DNA of 64,000 nt from Ischnura elegans (Eukaryota; Arthropoda; Insecta; Odonata; Coenagrionidae): NCBI RefSeq assembly GCF_921293095.1, contig NC_060251.1, forward strand, positions 87,468,566 through 87,532,565, given 5' to 3'. The notes beneath the pieces are model-generated. The model was not told where the DNA came from. It was given only the letters and a program-made list of their open reading frames with translations, and ran no database searches. Of this stretch, positions 32,501 through 44,330 are shown one piece after another; position 1 is the first letter of the stretch; every line of letters starts with the position of its first letter. A program made the translations under genes and the position numbers.

Positions 32501-35500
32501 CAAAATGGCTGAAGAGGCTTAAAATTTTGCATGCATCACAGACATTTTGATTTTATTGGCCCTTGCTACGATTTATTTTTATTTGTGGATATTCTTTGTA
32601 AAAACAGGTAGCCATTAATTTTTAGAAGTTTGCGCTCACCATAGGAATTTTAAAGCACCAAGTTGAGGCATTTTGTTACCCATATATTCCTGAATAAATA
32701 AAATTACGGTAAGAAGGGAGGGATCAGTGGCATAGCAAGGGGGTGGTCTGGGGGGTCCAAACCTCCCCCCCCCAATATATAAAAGCACACTCACTTTGCA
32801 TCACAAAAGAAAACCAAATAATAAAATATCATGAATTTACAAAAAGATTTATTTGAAAAATGAAGTTCTTTTGGCATGAAAAGTGCTAAAATTAGTTTAA
32901 AACCCTCTACTTAGTATGCTGTTTTTCAAAAATTTTTCCCCTGGTTTTGGACCCCCCCCAAACAAAATTCCTGGCTATGCCACAGTGGATCACCCCAAAA
33001 TATAAAAACAAAATTTCTTTCCTTCATAAAAGGAAACAAAAATATTGAAAAATTATGAATTTACAAAAGATTTATTTGAAAAACGAAGTTTTTTCTATTA
33101 TGAAAAGTGTTATATAATATAATTAGCCAAATGCAATATTCATAAATATTGTCTACTTTCCATTACCACAGGAAATGGAATTCAACACCTCCCTGCTGTC
33201 CGCCCAAGGCATGACGTTCTGTAAGTGAAATTTTCATCAAAAATGTATGTTACTAGCTTTTAGAAGTTAGCATTTTAAACAAAAATAGATTTTTTTAACG
33301 TTGCACAGCACTCCATTTGATGGATGGCAAAACCTGTGTTCCAACCATGCAAAAAGAGAGAGAGAAAACATAAATTTTAATTTTCCATTCTTAACCGTTA
33401 ACCAGTGACGTGAGATATTTGTTACACTACCAGTGCGGTCTTGGAGACCGCAATAAATCAAAAATTCATAAAATGTTGCAACGCCATTGTTATTGTTTTG
33501 TTTAATTTTTGTTTGAATGCTTAACTATTCTTAAACTTACATTAAAATTTTTACACTCCCAATACGAACCAATTTGTCATTAAAAATTGTGATTTGAAGC
33601 AGGCTCAAAAAACTGATGGTTTACCCTTATAGAGGTTAGGAGCTTGGTGGTCTAGTGGGTAGAGTGATTGGCTACTGAAAATGAAAATAAATCTTGTCAT
33701 TCACACAGCAATATATCACGATGGTGAGGAGAAATACAGCCATTGCATTATTGAGTTTTCACTCCACTAGTAATTCCTGAGACATTAATGTTCATGCCTT
33801 TCATGTCTTTACTTTTAAGGTTTATTTTTCTACATTGTTTCCTTTTTAAATTTGAAATACCCTTTTACTAATTGGTGAGGTAACTGCAGAAATTATTGGC
33901 AAAATTGCCATTATCATTTCCATGTCATGCGATTTTCAGTTTTGCATACTACAAGCTAATTATTAGGTTAAGCTTAGATTTTGTGGTAGGTACTTAAGCA
34001 AGATAAATTAATATTTATAAAGAGGGGATTGGGTTGATGTGGTGGCTATAGTGTGTTGGGCTCCCGCCAAGATTATTAGAGTTCAAATCTTGGCAGTGGC
34101 AGAGATTTTTCAAAATCTCTCCTGCTTGAGTACTGAGTGGCAGGCACTTCAGTATGATCATAAAGAACTCTGTCTATCAGATGGGACGTTAAGCCAAGGT
34201 CCCTTTGGTGTCCTTCAATAGTAGCAGGCTAATGCCAATGCTGGGTTTTTCTCCACCCTTTCCTCCTAACTCTTCCTTTATGGTGCAAATCACCTTAGCT
34301 GATGGTCACCTCCTCCAGTTACCATTCCATACCACTTAATAACAAATATGATTTCAGTGTCTACAATCGAACTCCGAGGGCAAACATGAATGAATATGTT
34401 GATAAACTGCTTGAGAACGCAAAGAAATTCATGATCGAGAATGGACTGGACCCATATCAACTGGATGACATCACCCAGTCTTTTAGTGCCACGGTAAGTA
34501 TTTTTATGGCAGCTATGCCCATCTATTCTTCATTTGTGGACAAAATGACTACCTACTTCAAAATTCTTTAATGGCACATGGCCCATTGTGAGAAAGTAGA
34601 TCAAAGACTATGGAAAAAATTAATTTCTCAATATTCTTAAAAAGTTTAAGACCTTTGAGTCATTATTTAGGGCTCTTTTGCACCTCTTATCCCTGTGAGC
34701 ATCTCTAACATCCACAGGAATGTAATGAGTAAATCATGTGAAATAAAACCATTTTGGAAAATTCTGATTTTGACAAAAATATCAGTCCTAATAGCATTTA
34801 TTCTCAATGCACTCATATAAACCATAATTATAATAGATGATACTTTGATACTTTTCAAATATTTTTTATTAATATTATAATAATGTGAACTTACCAATCT
34901 AAAAAGTGAATAAAGAATAGGTAGTAGGAAAGTGCTGGAACTTTGTGCTGACAAAATAATCCAAAATTTTCATGAATTTTTCAATCATTTTCATTTTTGT
35001 AAGTTTAATTAGAACATCAATGTTATTATTCTATTTGATCTCAATGGACTCATTCACTATTGTTTCACTATTTGAATGCAAGAGAGCTTAAAGAAACCTA
35101 AAATTTTCAATTCTTCAATAAATTGACTAATTCGGGAACCATTTATGAGGAAAAATTGATGTGGATAAGTTAATGATGCCACAAACTCATGGCTAGTGGG
35201 TCACCACTTCTCAGATACTCCTCTCATCTTTGCATGGGTGTCACATGTTTCATTGCCATTAACATTCTTATGAGCGACTCCGTCCCTCAATGGATGGTTC
35301 TCCCTGAATTAGCTTATTATTAACTGAAATGGTATCACCAACTCATCAAAAGTGGGAGAAAACTTTAGCATTTTCTTATTTTAAACTTACAAGGGAATGG
35401 CTGAATGGGAAAGATTTTGCATCACAGAAAAAAAATTAAACGTAGGTATATTTTTTTCCAATTCATTCAACAAATTGTGATTTTGGGTTAGAGTGAACAA

Positions 35501-38500
35501 CCCCATAGAGACAAATGATGTACATACTTTATGGTGTAGAAATGCTTAATCATCCAACATAACGTTTGCAGGATCTGATTGGTATTGTCTGGCATGGGGA
35601 GCTCAAACTGACCAAAGGTTGGGCTCAGGATCTGTCCACCATTTACAGAAGTGGAGACGTAGATGTGCAGTTCAACAACGAAATAGTTAGCATCACTGCT
35701 AACCTTGGTTTCATAGATATCACGGTAAGATTTCCATTTTAGGTTTGAATCTTTTTTTCTCTTTCCATGCAGTAGGTACCAATTTTGGGTGCTAAATGTA
35801 ATAGCGATGATTTGAAATGAGAATAATGGTACCGATTAAGGTCCACCTTTCTATCATTCAGGCACAAATAAAGGTGCCAGGCTTTATGTGATTTTCATAG
35901 GTCTGGTCTTCACTCCCCAACATGAGAATAATGATAATTGTTGTATATTTTAGGTTTAGCCATTTTGCTCATATGCTCTTAAATTAACCATAGCATTCAC
36001 TAGCGAGTTGCTAAGATAATCACAGCATTTTCTCCCTCAGAGCATTGCTAGTACGGGCTTCACTGCTTACCGTATCTCACTTCAAAAACTCAGAACTTTC
36101 TTTTTTTATGAGATTACATGGTAATAATTAAGTAAAACTTACTCTAAATCTTCCGCAAATATTCTGATTTTCCTTTCATGACTAGCTTAAATGCATTTTG
36201 TATAATTTTCAGGCATCATACTTTGTAAAATTTTTATTGAAACTGGTTGTGAAAGGAAAGTTTAAGTATTTTTGGAAAAATTCCAAAAACCTTTAATAAA
36301 CTGATATGTGTGCTGACGGGCGTAATAACTTAAGACGAATTCCTTGTGAGAACTCAGTTTATTGCAGAGAGCGAAAAACAGAGTAACAATCTCGTAACAG
36401 TACAACACGACAACTCCTCGCTCCGCCGTCAGCCCGCCATATTTATACACGTTGGCTGACACCCTGGGATGAAGGTCGCCCTGTTCGACCGCCAGAGCTC
36501 GAACCCACCATAATATGTTACAATTCCTGGAACAACTCTCTATAGCTTACAAGGTTTAGTTTTCAATCTTGGCAAGATGGGAGAAGACCCCCACAAATCT
36601 ATTGGTGCCATTTGCCCGAGAGTAATTAATGACTGACCAAGAATAATGACCAGCTATACCCTTGCTACCAGTATGAATGATGAGTTATGGATGAAAAAAA
36701 AAATGCAAGAGCTCAAACTAAATTTCTGGGGCATATACATATCGACCTTAAAAAAAAAATGATGACTTATTTTGATCTTGTTTGTTGTCAAGAATGTTAT
36801 GAGGACATTGCCAAGGGAATAGCTGGTTTTCTTTTGTGTGAAAAATGACAATGGTGAGGAAAGAGATTATCTAATTTTCATTAAATTACGGAATTTCAGT
36901 AACTCTGACAAAATTAGTAAATTAATATGTTTTTATGTTAATGTTGGGATAGTCTTGCATTTCTACAATGAGTCTTAGATTAGGTATAACCATAATCATT
37001 CCATGAGTTAAAAAAGATGTAACAAATTAAAACAATTTCATTGCCTTTTCAGTTTGATTATGACTTCAGTGCACAGTTCATGAATATTGGGCCAACTGGT
37101 AACCTTGATGGGAAAGCTAATCAAGTACAGGTGGTGCTAAAGGTTGATGCAGATTTGAACACCAAGAAGGTAGAATTGAAAGACTTCTCCATTGCTAATG
37201 TTGGGTAAGTGTTTGTTTTGTTCAATTTAGATTTAAAGGTCATAAAAGGGAAGTTACCATCAGCCTTCTACTTGGGGGCTAAAATTAAATGATTTATTAG
37301 CAAATTAATAGCATTTGAACATTCCTGAGCTACAACATATATCACCCAAGGGTAGATCCAGAATTTTTTCTGGGGGGAAGGGTGGCATGGCACAATGTTC
37401 TGACAGGCAAACGGTCTTCTCATATTAGAGATTAAAAACAACATGCAACAATTAATGCATGAAATATTCTCTTTATCTGAAAGTTATTAATATGTAAGTC
37501 AAATGGTTGAGGTTCCATAATGCACGTAAATGTAAAAAAACGGACATAATGATAACCCTATTAAATATCTTGTCTACTTTTTAAGCATCTGGGGGGTGCA
37601 CATACCCCCGTAAATCCACCTATGATATCACCTGTAATTTTGCAGCAGTAAAGCGTTGCGAATAGGAAACACTCTTCATAAAATTCATTCTAATCATAAG
37701 TATTCCACCAGTTATAACGTAATATACAGTATTTTTTATACAGTACGTTTGAATAAAAAAATAAAACCAGGATGATCGCTAACCCATAATCTTTTCCTTT
37801 CTTCGGTTTAACATTATGCTAATGCTACTATCCACTCTATCCATCAACCCTGTTCTCTTATTTCCCTTGACCTGCTTACCTGAAATCCTTTCCTATCACA
37901 CGGTTTTCAATGATTCTTCCCTGATTAATATTCTCTCCATTCACAGGCTCTGTCTCCTCCTTATCCCCTCAAGAAGTTTCCTTTCCTTACTCACCATATC
38001 TTGAAAATTTCACCCTCCTTTTTTCTCTCCATCCATTTCACCTCCTCCATATCCACATCTCAAGTACACATCCCACAGTGTTTTCTGATCCTTTATCAAA
38101 AGAATACATATTTCTGCTTCAGTGTAGCATTAGTTAAGTATTCTACCAGTTAAGGTTAGTTAATTCTAGGTTTACATGGAGCAATTTGCTGGTCACCACA
38201 TCCTGTCTCCTCTCCCATCTTGGACTTTCCCCTTCATTTTCACAATCAGGCCTGCTCCCTAAATACTTTTTCTGTTTCTGAATTGTGAAGTGCTTCACTT
38301 CAGATCAGACTCTTCACTGGCCTTTTCATTAAACTCTTACCCAATCATCCTCACATCAGCTCCTTCCAGTTCATGACAGCCTCCTTTGCTGACACAATTC
38401 TCTTCCTGATGTCCTTCCTAGGTACTGTATCTGTTTTCCTCTAATGTGCTGCCTAAATAGTTGAATTGCTCTACCTGCTCAAGCTTCTCCCCACCTTCTT

Positions 38501-40568
38501 TTATCTCGAGTCTCACATTCCTCACTCACGATGCTTTACACAACCACATTACCTTGGTCTTATTGTGATTAATCCTCATCCTATACTCCTCGCACCGCTC
38601 GTCTAGTGCATCTACTAGAGCAAGGGTACCCAAACTTTTTTGTACCACGCCCCCCCCCCCCGCTACACATATCAGCTTTCTATTTTGCAATATCCTATTT
38701 CCACGGTGCCGTACATACCAACTCCTACTTTCGCAAGTACTTGTACTCGTACAAGTATGTGCCTACTTGATACGGTGAGTAGGTAGATTTTTTTGTTCAC
38801 TGTTGAATGCGGTAATGCAGAATAGAAAGATTCAATAATTGTACATATGATGAAAATTAAAACAAGTATTACATGAAAAACGAATATAATTACCTGTAAC
38901 CTTCTTTGATAAAGTTTACAACTTTATTGAAACTTTACAAAAACAATTATGAAAACTTAGAAAGACTTTATTTCAAAGATCTGAGGAAATTATTTTTGTA
39001 ATTTTTTATTTATTTCATTTGGGTGTCACGCCCCCCCTAGAGTTTCTCCTAAGGGGGGCGCGCCCCCCAGTTTGGGAACCCCTGTACTAGAGCCTGCAGT
39101 CCCCTCGCTGACTGGCTGATGAGTGCCTGATCATACGCAAACGTTACTGATTTAAACATCATTCCTCCCACTTTCACTCCAGCTTCCAACTTGTTCCACT
39201 CTTCTCTTACCATCTCCTCCTTGTACAAGTTAAAAAGCAGTGGCGATAGAGGACAGCCTTGCATCACCCCTCACTTAATGCTTGCCCATCCAGATTCTCC
39301 AACTGCTATTCACTATACCAGGGGCGCAGCTAGGAATTAAGGCTGGGTGGGGGGGTTTAGGTGCAACCAATACCAGGGTGTTTGGGGGCATGGTATACCC
39401 ACCAGGATAAGTGGTAGGTGCGAGATTAATAAATTGTGGAATTTTAAGATAAATGATTGAAAATGGTGAGTTTTATGGCTTTCTGAGGGATATTTTATTA
39501 ATCCTTACATTATTCTATTAGTAATATCAATCCAATTAAGTAAAATGGATTAAACTTAAAAATTTCTCTGAACTCTGGGGGGGGGGGGGGGGTTTATCCC
39601 CAAACCTCCCCTTGCTGCGCCACTGCACTTTACAACTTCATAATTATTATTATAGCCAACAGGAGTGTTGAGTGTCATGGTTTTCTGGTGGACTTTTTCC
39701 TTGGTAAAGCCTGAATTAGCTTGAATCACACAATTATTTTTCACAAAAATTCAGGGGCGGTGGCAATTAAAACCCTAATGATGGCTCCAGGACACAATCA
39801 TACCCAGAAATTGTGATGATAATGAGGCAACGCCTCATCTAGGGAAGAGTTTTTGGGGGGTAGGAGCTCATGTGGATGGGGTACATTTAAGACTGCATCT
39901 CCTAAACTATTCTGCAGTAATTTTTAATGGATGATAATTAATTTAATATATGAGGTAGCAACAACAACTAGATGATGTAACTGTCTTTTGTATTCTATCC
40001 ATCTGTAGTAACAAATTCCTACATTACTTCTTGATAAATTTCATGTTTTCAAGGCCATTGCAAATTGGGGGAGTTCAGAGATTCAAATAGCCCAGAAATG
40101 CATTCCCCCTCTCTGTAAAATGTCTATTCGTAGATCCAGGTTGGAATCTTGGCTAAGCCAAATAATATTTTCCAGATAAATATGCAACATACTCTCTTTC
40201 CACATAAACCTTCCACCTATAAAAATTTTCAGACTCTAGCCATGGTTTTGTTAAGTGCTGAGACACAATTACTGCAAATAAGTTTTTTGCTTGCAACTTG
40301 TCTAAAAAAATTACTCTTATGCCATTTACACCATTCATTATGCTGACAGATTTCTTCAATATTTCAACCCTTATTTTCCAGTGATGTTAAAATTGAGTTC
40401 AGTGGAATGGGAACAGTGGGTGATTGGATCGTGGACCAACTCAGCAAGGTCGTGCTGGACCTGTTCAAGGGACCGATCATTAGCAAGGTTCAGGATGTAT
40501 TGAAGGGTTCAATCGAGGACGCCCTGGCCAATATTGACATCAGCCACTTCTTGCCCGGCCGTTATTAA
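29503..40568 (+). CDS. Group 7 allergen-like secreted lipid-binding protein, complete, six coding exons
   Basis: Coding exons: 29503-29572, 33172-33220, 34358-34493, 35572-35724, 37053-37204, 40382-40568. All use GT..AG and the phases join without a stop, giving 248 residues. Residues 1-18 form a signal peptide (MKLLCALALLIVATLANG). Residues about 50-85 are an amphipathic helix (VDKLLENAKKFM). Residues about 86-187 are beta-rich (GIVWHGELKLTKGW, then FDYDFSAQFMNIG). Residues about 188-248 form the closing strand and C-terminal helix. This order and the DLIGIVWHGEL-type strand fit the group 7 mite allergen-like family, whose members adopt half of a BPI-like super-roll related to JHBP/takeout proteins and bind hydrophobic ligands outside the cell. 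Length is slightly above the usual 210-230. Ligand unknown. A leader intron precedes the ATG exon (acceptor at 29479). AATAAA lies at 40676, 108 bases after the stop. All five coding introns are intact; the first, third and fifth hold mobile elements. Confidence 0.88.
29663..29903 (+). mobile_element. hAT-type MITE, duplication CTTACGAT/GGT
   Basis: Ends CAGTGGTGCCTACTCC and GTCGGCATCCCTG; flanks CTTACGAT (29655-29662) and CTTACGGT (29904-29911). It lies in intron 1 of the group 7 gene, 90 bp after the signal-peptide exon. Confidence 0.85.
30652..31156. mobile_element. TIR element with TTTTACACGGGG ends, carrying a nested MITE
   Basis: Left CGTTTTACACGGGGCACG is inverted at the right end near 31,135-31,150. 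The MITE at 30833-31091 interrupts it. Fragments of the same right end are repeated at 31,265-31,390. Confidence 0.6.
30833..31091 (+). mobile_element. hAT-type MITE, duplication C/TATTTTAG
   Basis: Same family as 18305-18576. Flanks CATTTTAG (30825-30832) and TATTTTAG (31092-31099) differ at one base. Inserted into the TTTTACACGGGG element. Confidence 0.8.
31095..31390. repeat. Three partial tandem copies of the TTTTACACGGGG element end
   Basis: The segment TTTAGAAATTAATGCAGTTC..CGCAATTCCGTACCCCG recurs at about 31,265-31,310 and 31,327-31,380 with small changes, giving a stutter of element termini. Confidence 0.6.
31568..31822. mobile_element. hAT-type MITE, duplication ACTATAGT
   Basis: Ends CAGTGGCGTAACTA and, inverted, CAGTGGTATAACTA; exact 8-bp repeats at 31560-31567 and 31823-31830. 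Poly-G and poly-C subterminal tracts. Confidence 0.9.
32040..32342. mobile_element. hAT-type MITE, duplication CC/TAATTCA
   Basis: Ends CATGGGCGTTCCCAGAAT and GGTATGCCCATG; flanks CCAATTCA (32032-32039) and CTAATTCA (32343-32350). Sister copy at 45962-46240. Confidence 0.8.
32725..32986. mobile_element. hAT-type MITE of the CAGTGGCATAGC family
   Basis: Starts CAGTGGCATAGCAAGG and ends CCTGGCTATGCCACAG, with poly-G/C inside. The sister copy at 42066-42331 has an exact 8-bp duplication; here the flanks have decayed. Confidence 0.65.
33637..33680 (+). repeat. SINE head fragment
   Basis: GGTGGTCTAGTGGGTAGAG is a typical tRNA-type A box; the B box is missing, so this is a truncated SINE. Confidence 0.35.
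34028..34270 (+). repeat. tRNA-derived SINE
   Basis: A box GTGGTGGCTATAGTGTG and B box GAGTTCAAATCTT are correctly spaced. The body contains GATGGGACGTTAAGCC, a conserved-looking central block. Ends about 90 bp before the third coding exon of the group 7 gene. Confidence 0.65.
35725..37052. other. Intron 4 of the group 7 gene, nothing recognised
   Basis: Mostly AT-rich with a short GC-richer patch near 36,410-36,500; no element border or ORF supported. Confidence 0.3.
37347..37624. mobile_element. hAT-type MITE, duplication ATATCACC
   Basis: Ends CAAGGGTAGATCCAGAATT and TAAATCCACCTATG; exact 8-bp repeats at 37339-37346 and 37625-37632. Confidence 0.9.
37795..39300 (-). mobile_element. LINE fragment with reverse-transcriptase remnant, split by a hAT element
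   Basis: The minus strand at 39,060-39,267 encodes QGCPLSPLLFNLY and later FAYDQALISQS, the conserved reverse-transcriptase blocks (the second a decayed form of the catalytic YADD-type box, with FAYDQ in place). The segment 37,800-38,610 holds the downstream C-terminal tail in broken frames. A 464-bp hAT element at 38621-39084 separates the parts. Lies in intron 5 of the group 7 gene, antisense to it. Confidence 0.75.
38621..39084. mobile_element. hAT-type MITE nested in the LINE, duplication TACTAGAG
   Basis: Ends CAAGGGTACCCAAACTTTTT and, inverted, CAGGGGTTCCCAAACTGGGG; exact TACTAGAG at 38613-38620 and 39085-39092. The interior has long C and G runs and no ORF. Confidence 0.92.
39319..39625. 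mobile_element. hAT-type MITE, duplication CACTATAC/CACTTTAC
   Basis: Ends CAGGGGCGCAGCTAGG and, inverted, CAGTGGCGCAGC; 8-bp flanks at 39311-39318 and 39626-39633 differ at one base. Family members at 49017 and 50054. Confidence 0.85.
40133..40175 (+). repeat. Fragment of the SINE seen at 12.3 and 48.8 kb
   Basis: TCCAGGTTGGAATCTTGGCTAAGCC matches the B-box region and start of body of that SINE with a few changes. Confidence 0.4.
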
Positions 40569-40675
40569 CTTCCATTCTCAGGAAATGAGAAATCTGATGC
40601 ACTTGTGAACACAATAGAAATACCCATACATGTCAGACCAATGTGGAAGGTTGGTTGTGTTTAATTACATGGTTG

Positions 40676-40681
40676 AATAAA
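40676..40681 (+). terminator. Polyadenylation signal of the group 7 gene
   Basis: AATAAA lies 108 bases after the TAA stop, followed within 40 bases by a GT/T-rich segment (GCATGTTTCCTTG). Confidence 0.7.
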
Positions 40682-40869
40682 TAATATGGAAAGAGCATGT
40701 TTCCTTGATTTAATACATTGGGTGATATGATGGAGTCATACACGTAGGCCTGGAATCAGTAATTGTAATCATAGTATTCTACCGATTAAGGTAGGTTTCC
40801 ATGGAGTACAGAGGAAGTAATCTGGGAGCCTCCCTTTCCTTCCAGCACTGCCTTCTTCAATTCACTGTA

Positions 40870-41280
40870 TAATAATTATAATAATAATTTTGTTTATTTT
40901 CATGAGACTAAGGCCCATGAGAAAATAAATGTACAGATTATTAAATTTTCAGCATTGGTACATAAATAGAAGAAAATAAAGAAATGAATAGAATAACTGT
41001 AAGGCCTACTCCCTTTCAAACTATCTAAAAATCCTATTCTTTTCCTTCCCCTCCCTTGTTTACCTAACATTCTACCCTTTAACACTATTTTCAACATTCC
41101 CTCCCCACTAAGTACTCCGTCCATACCTTCTGTCTCCCCGTATCTCATCTAAAAGCTGCCTCTCCTCAACCACCATGTTCCTCCTCCTCTCCGTCCAGTT
41201 CACCTTCTCCATTCTTCTCCATACCCACATCTCGAACGCCTCCAATCTTCTCTCATCCTCCTTCCTTAGTGCCCACGTTT
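40870..41280 (-). mobile_element. 5'-truncated LINE fragment
   Basis: The minus strand reads GMDGVLSGEGMLK, then GRMLGKQGRGRKRIGFL, the same C-terminal tail as at 17.5 kb; upstream codons appear in other frames. Just past the polyadenylation site of the group 7 gene. Confidence 0.6.
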
Positions 41281-41711
41281 ACAAAATTTAAGATAATTTT
41301 ATTTAAACTGATTATATGCGTATACAAGACAATGCTATCTTACGATATAATTAAGTTACAATTGTGGATCTGCAATGTTTGGCAATGCGGGCAGCCCCGT
41401 AATGGGGGTGGGGGGGTATGTGCGTGCCCCCCATATGTATCCGCCACTGCCTAGAATCTCAATTTTTGATATAGGTACAATTTAGAAGATGTAAGGGTAA
41501 GGAAAATTACAAAAAAATATGTTGCTTCTTTAGCCATTCCCTCATAAGTTAAGAGGAGAAAAAAGACAAGTTGCAGCCTATTTTTCATGAGTTGGTGACA
41601 TTATCATAGTTCAAGTTTGATAATTTACCTTGGGAGAGGTACTCATTAAGGTAAGAAATCAGAAGGTAAGCAACTATGAACAACGTGAAGCCAATGCACA
41701 AGACAGAGGTG

Positions 41712-42393
41712 CAGTAGGGAGCAGTAGCATATCCAGAGAGGGGCTGGGGAGAGCTATAGTCCCCCTTTTGGATATCCAATTTACACTAGATATAATGGTA
41801 ATATTTTTCAGTTGTTGAATATATTAAGGAGAGAAGAGCCCTGAAAACCCAAAAGTTCAGAGATACCTCAGTGAGCCGTGGCACTGATGTGATTATGCCA
41901 CTACTGAGCACCTGTCCAAGGTCATTCACTATTTGTAATGCATTATAGAAACTTACCATGAGGTAAAATTACCAACAATGTACATTAATGTTTGCTTTAA
42001 AAGCTTAATTCTTTTGGAAAATTAGTAATGAGACAACCTTAAAGTGTTATTACAAGCCTCGAAATCAGTGGCATAGCCAGTAATTTTGTTCGGGGGGACC
42101 AAAACCAGGGGGGAAAATTTTTGAAAAATAGAGTACTAAGTAATGGGTGTTAAACTAATTTTAACACTTTTCACAATCAAAAAAACTTCATTTGTTGAAA
42201 GAATACTTTGTAAATGCATGGTTTTTCAATAATTTGTTTTCTTTTATTAAGGAAAATAATTGTGCTTTTATATTTTGGGGTGGGGGGGTGGGTCCGAACC
42301 CCCCTCCCCCCGCCCGCTGGCTATGCCACTGCTCGAAATACTAAAAAATGTTGTAACCTCCTGAACCCCCACTACTGCTGGAAGGTTATATTT
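41712..42393. mobile_element. MITE related to 20568-20868, interrupted by a second MITE
   Basis: Segments 41,935-42,060 and 42,335-42,385 match consecutive parts of 20,640-20,815; the 266-bp gap is the element at 42066-42331. The outer ends are poorly kept. Confidence 0.55.
42066..42331. mobile_element. hAT-type MITE, duplication CTCGAAAT
   Basis: Perfect 13-bp inverted ends CAGTGGCATAGCC; exact CTCGAAAT at 42058-42065 and 42332-42339. Nested in an older MITE. Confidence 0.93.
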
Positions 42394-42398
42394 GAATG

Positions 42399-42753
42399 CA
42401 GGGCCAGGACTAGGAGTTTTGTCAGGGGGGGCAAAGATTAGTTTGCCTCTCCTCCCTTCCCAGATTACCCCCACTCACTCTCCTTCTCCCCCTCTCCCTC
42501 ACCACTAAAACATAATACATCTGTAAGCTATTTCTTTGAGATGCGATAGTTGAAATTACACACTGTATGTTCACTATTAAGAAGACTTACTAATATTTTT
42601 GTTCAATAACTTTCACTTTATTATTTATTGTAGTATAATTTAATTATGAAAATTAAAGAACTTTTTTAAATAGAATTTTTCAAATTTTGCCGCCTCCCAA
42701 AATCTGCTGCCCGCGGCACGAGCCTCCTCAGCCCTGCCCTAGTCCTGGGTCTG
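42399..42753. mobile_element. hAT-type MITE (CAGGGCCAGGACTAGG ends)
   Basis: Left CAGGGCCAGGACTAGG and right CCTAGTCCTGGGTCTG are inverted copies with few changes; flanks TTTGAATG and CGTGAATG match at six of eight positions. Confidence 0.7.
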
Positions 42754-43324
42754 CGTGAATGCATGAACGATTTTGGTGGACCGTAAAGGAACATGTACAA
42801 ATGCATGAACCAAATGAGAACTGGTTCTATTTTCTGCTTATGCATCAAGTTGCGTCGTAACACGGTGAATTTTCATGTTAGTTCATGCATTCAGAGTCAT
42901 ACATTAAGACATCATCTCACAGTGGCAAGCAACTTTCGGGTTTAAACCCACCTCTTGAGCCTTTAAAAGAGGCATCAAAAAGGAGTAAGATGGCCTCAAG
43001 GAATGAAAAATACTTTATTTCAATAATTACTCATACAAAATTACTGTTTTTGAGTCCTAAAAATCATGTTTTCAACATGAAAAATCCCAAAAATCTCCTG
43101 GCCCATTTTTCCGTGGGGTGTTTTCCATACACACCGGAAAGGCCCCAAAATCTCCAATAAACACCCCCCCCCCACCATTTCAAAATCCTGGCTATGTACA
43201 CTATACTGTTATCTCGTACGGGTCAACATGCATTAGGAGACGTCTGGCCCCTTTGAAGTATCTGTTGTACATACACACATCTCCCTCATTGTAACGACAG
43301 AATTGAGTACAGATTTTAATCAAC

Positions 43325-43420
43325 ACCAGGGACAGATCCAGGATTTCTTTTGGGGGGGGCACGAGCAAGACCATATCCAGGATTTTGTTCTGGGGGGGCA
43401 CACCGATACCTCTTAATACA
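43325..43420. repeat. Two MITE left ends in tandem
   Basis: CAGGGACAGATCCAGGATTTC and, 45 bp later, CCATATCCAGGATTTTG each match the left end of the element at 16104, followed by poly-G. No partner right end is seen. Confidence 0.45.
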
Positions 43421-43689
43421 AAACGAACAAATCTTATTACTTTCGATGATTGGAACAATTTCGTCGGGGGAGGTCAAGATGGAAAAATAATTGGAAAAAT
43501 ATAGGTTTAGGAAATCAAAATGAAATAGGAGAAAGCCTCCTGGAATTCGGAACGGAAGACAAGTTAACGGTGGCCAACACATTCTTTTAATATCACATGA
43601 GAAGAAGATACACTTGGAAAATGCCTGGTGACGAAAGAACCCAGTCGGCATAGAAAATCCCCATTCCGCTGACATTTTCACTTGATAAT

Positions 43690-43940
43690 TTGATCAGATT
43701 ACCTTTCTGTATTGGGTTACGTTTGCGAAGGCGCAGGAGTTTAGGATGGAGCTCAATTTTTCATTTGTAAATCGTATCAGATTACTTTTTGTATTGGTTT
43801 ACATTCACAAAGGCTTTGATGGATTGTATATGGCTAAATTTTCTCTTCGAAAAACATATCGCATTACTTTTCCGTATGGGGTTATATTTCCGGAACCCCT
43901 GGAAAGGGACGAGCTCCATGTTTTTCTCTGAAATGGTTTC
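43690..43940 (+). repeat. Diverged tandem repeat, period about 80 bp
   Basis: The block ATCAGATTACCTTTCTGTAT followed by GGGTTAC recurs three times (about 43,692, 43,776, 43,858) with changes. A related sequence is inverted at 760-960. Confidence 0.45.
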
Positions 43941-44330
43941 ACATTACCTTTTAGAATCCGATTTCGTTTAGTATTGTTAACGTAAGACTAATGAGGTTGA
44001 AATATTCTATATTTTATCGGTAGGTGTTCTACCAAAGAGCACCAATTTGTGTCTGTTCCGTCCCCACCTAGCAGGAAAATCTGGAGTAATCTAATATTTC
44101 AAGTACCGTCGTATCCTTGAAGGATGGAGTCTGTTAACCTGCAAATGGTTCGTTTACTCGAGCTCGTCCAAATACGTATGTGCTCGATTGTTTGAGGATA
44201 TTATCCTCATTGTGTTTACGGAGTGCCCTTATCTCGATGAATATCGTATCCATGTGGAAGAATTTCTTAGCTGTACAGGATTTCACGTCAATCGCCAATA
44301 AATTTAATATGTACTTGTGATGACGGATAA

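Noticed and set aside
43316-43681. Minus-strand 121-codon open frame
   Set aside because: Its last third lies in MITE ends (tandem CCAGGATT units) and the rest resembles no protein family.
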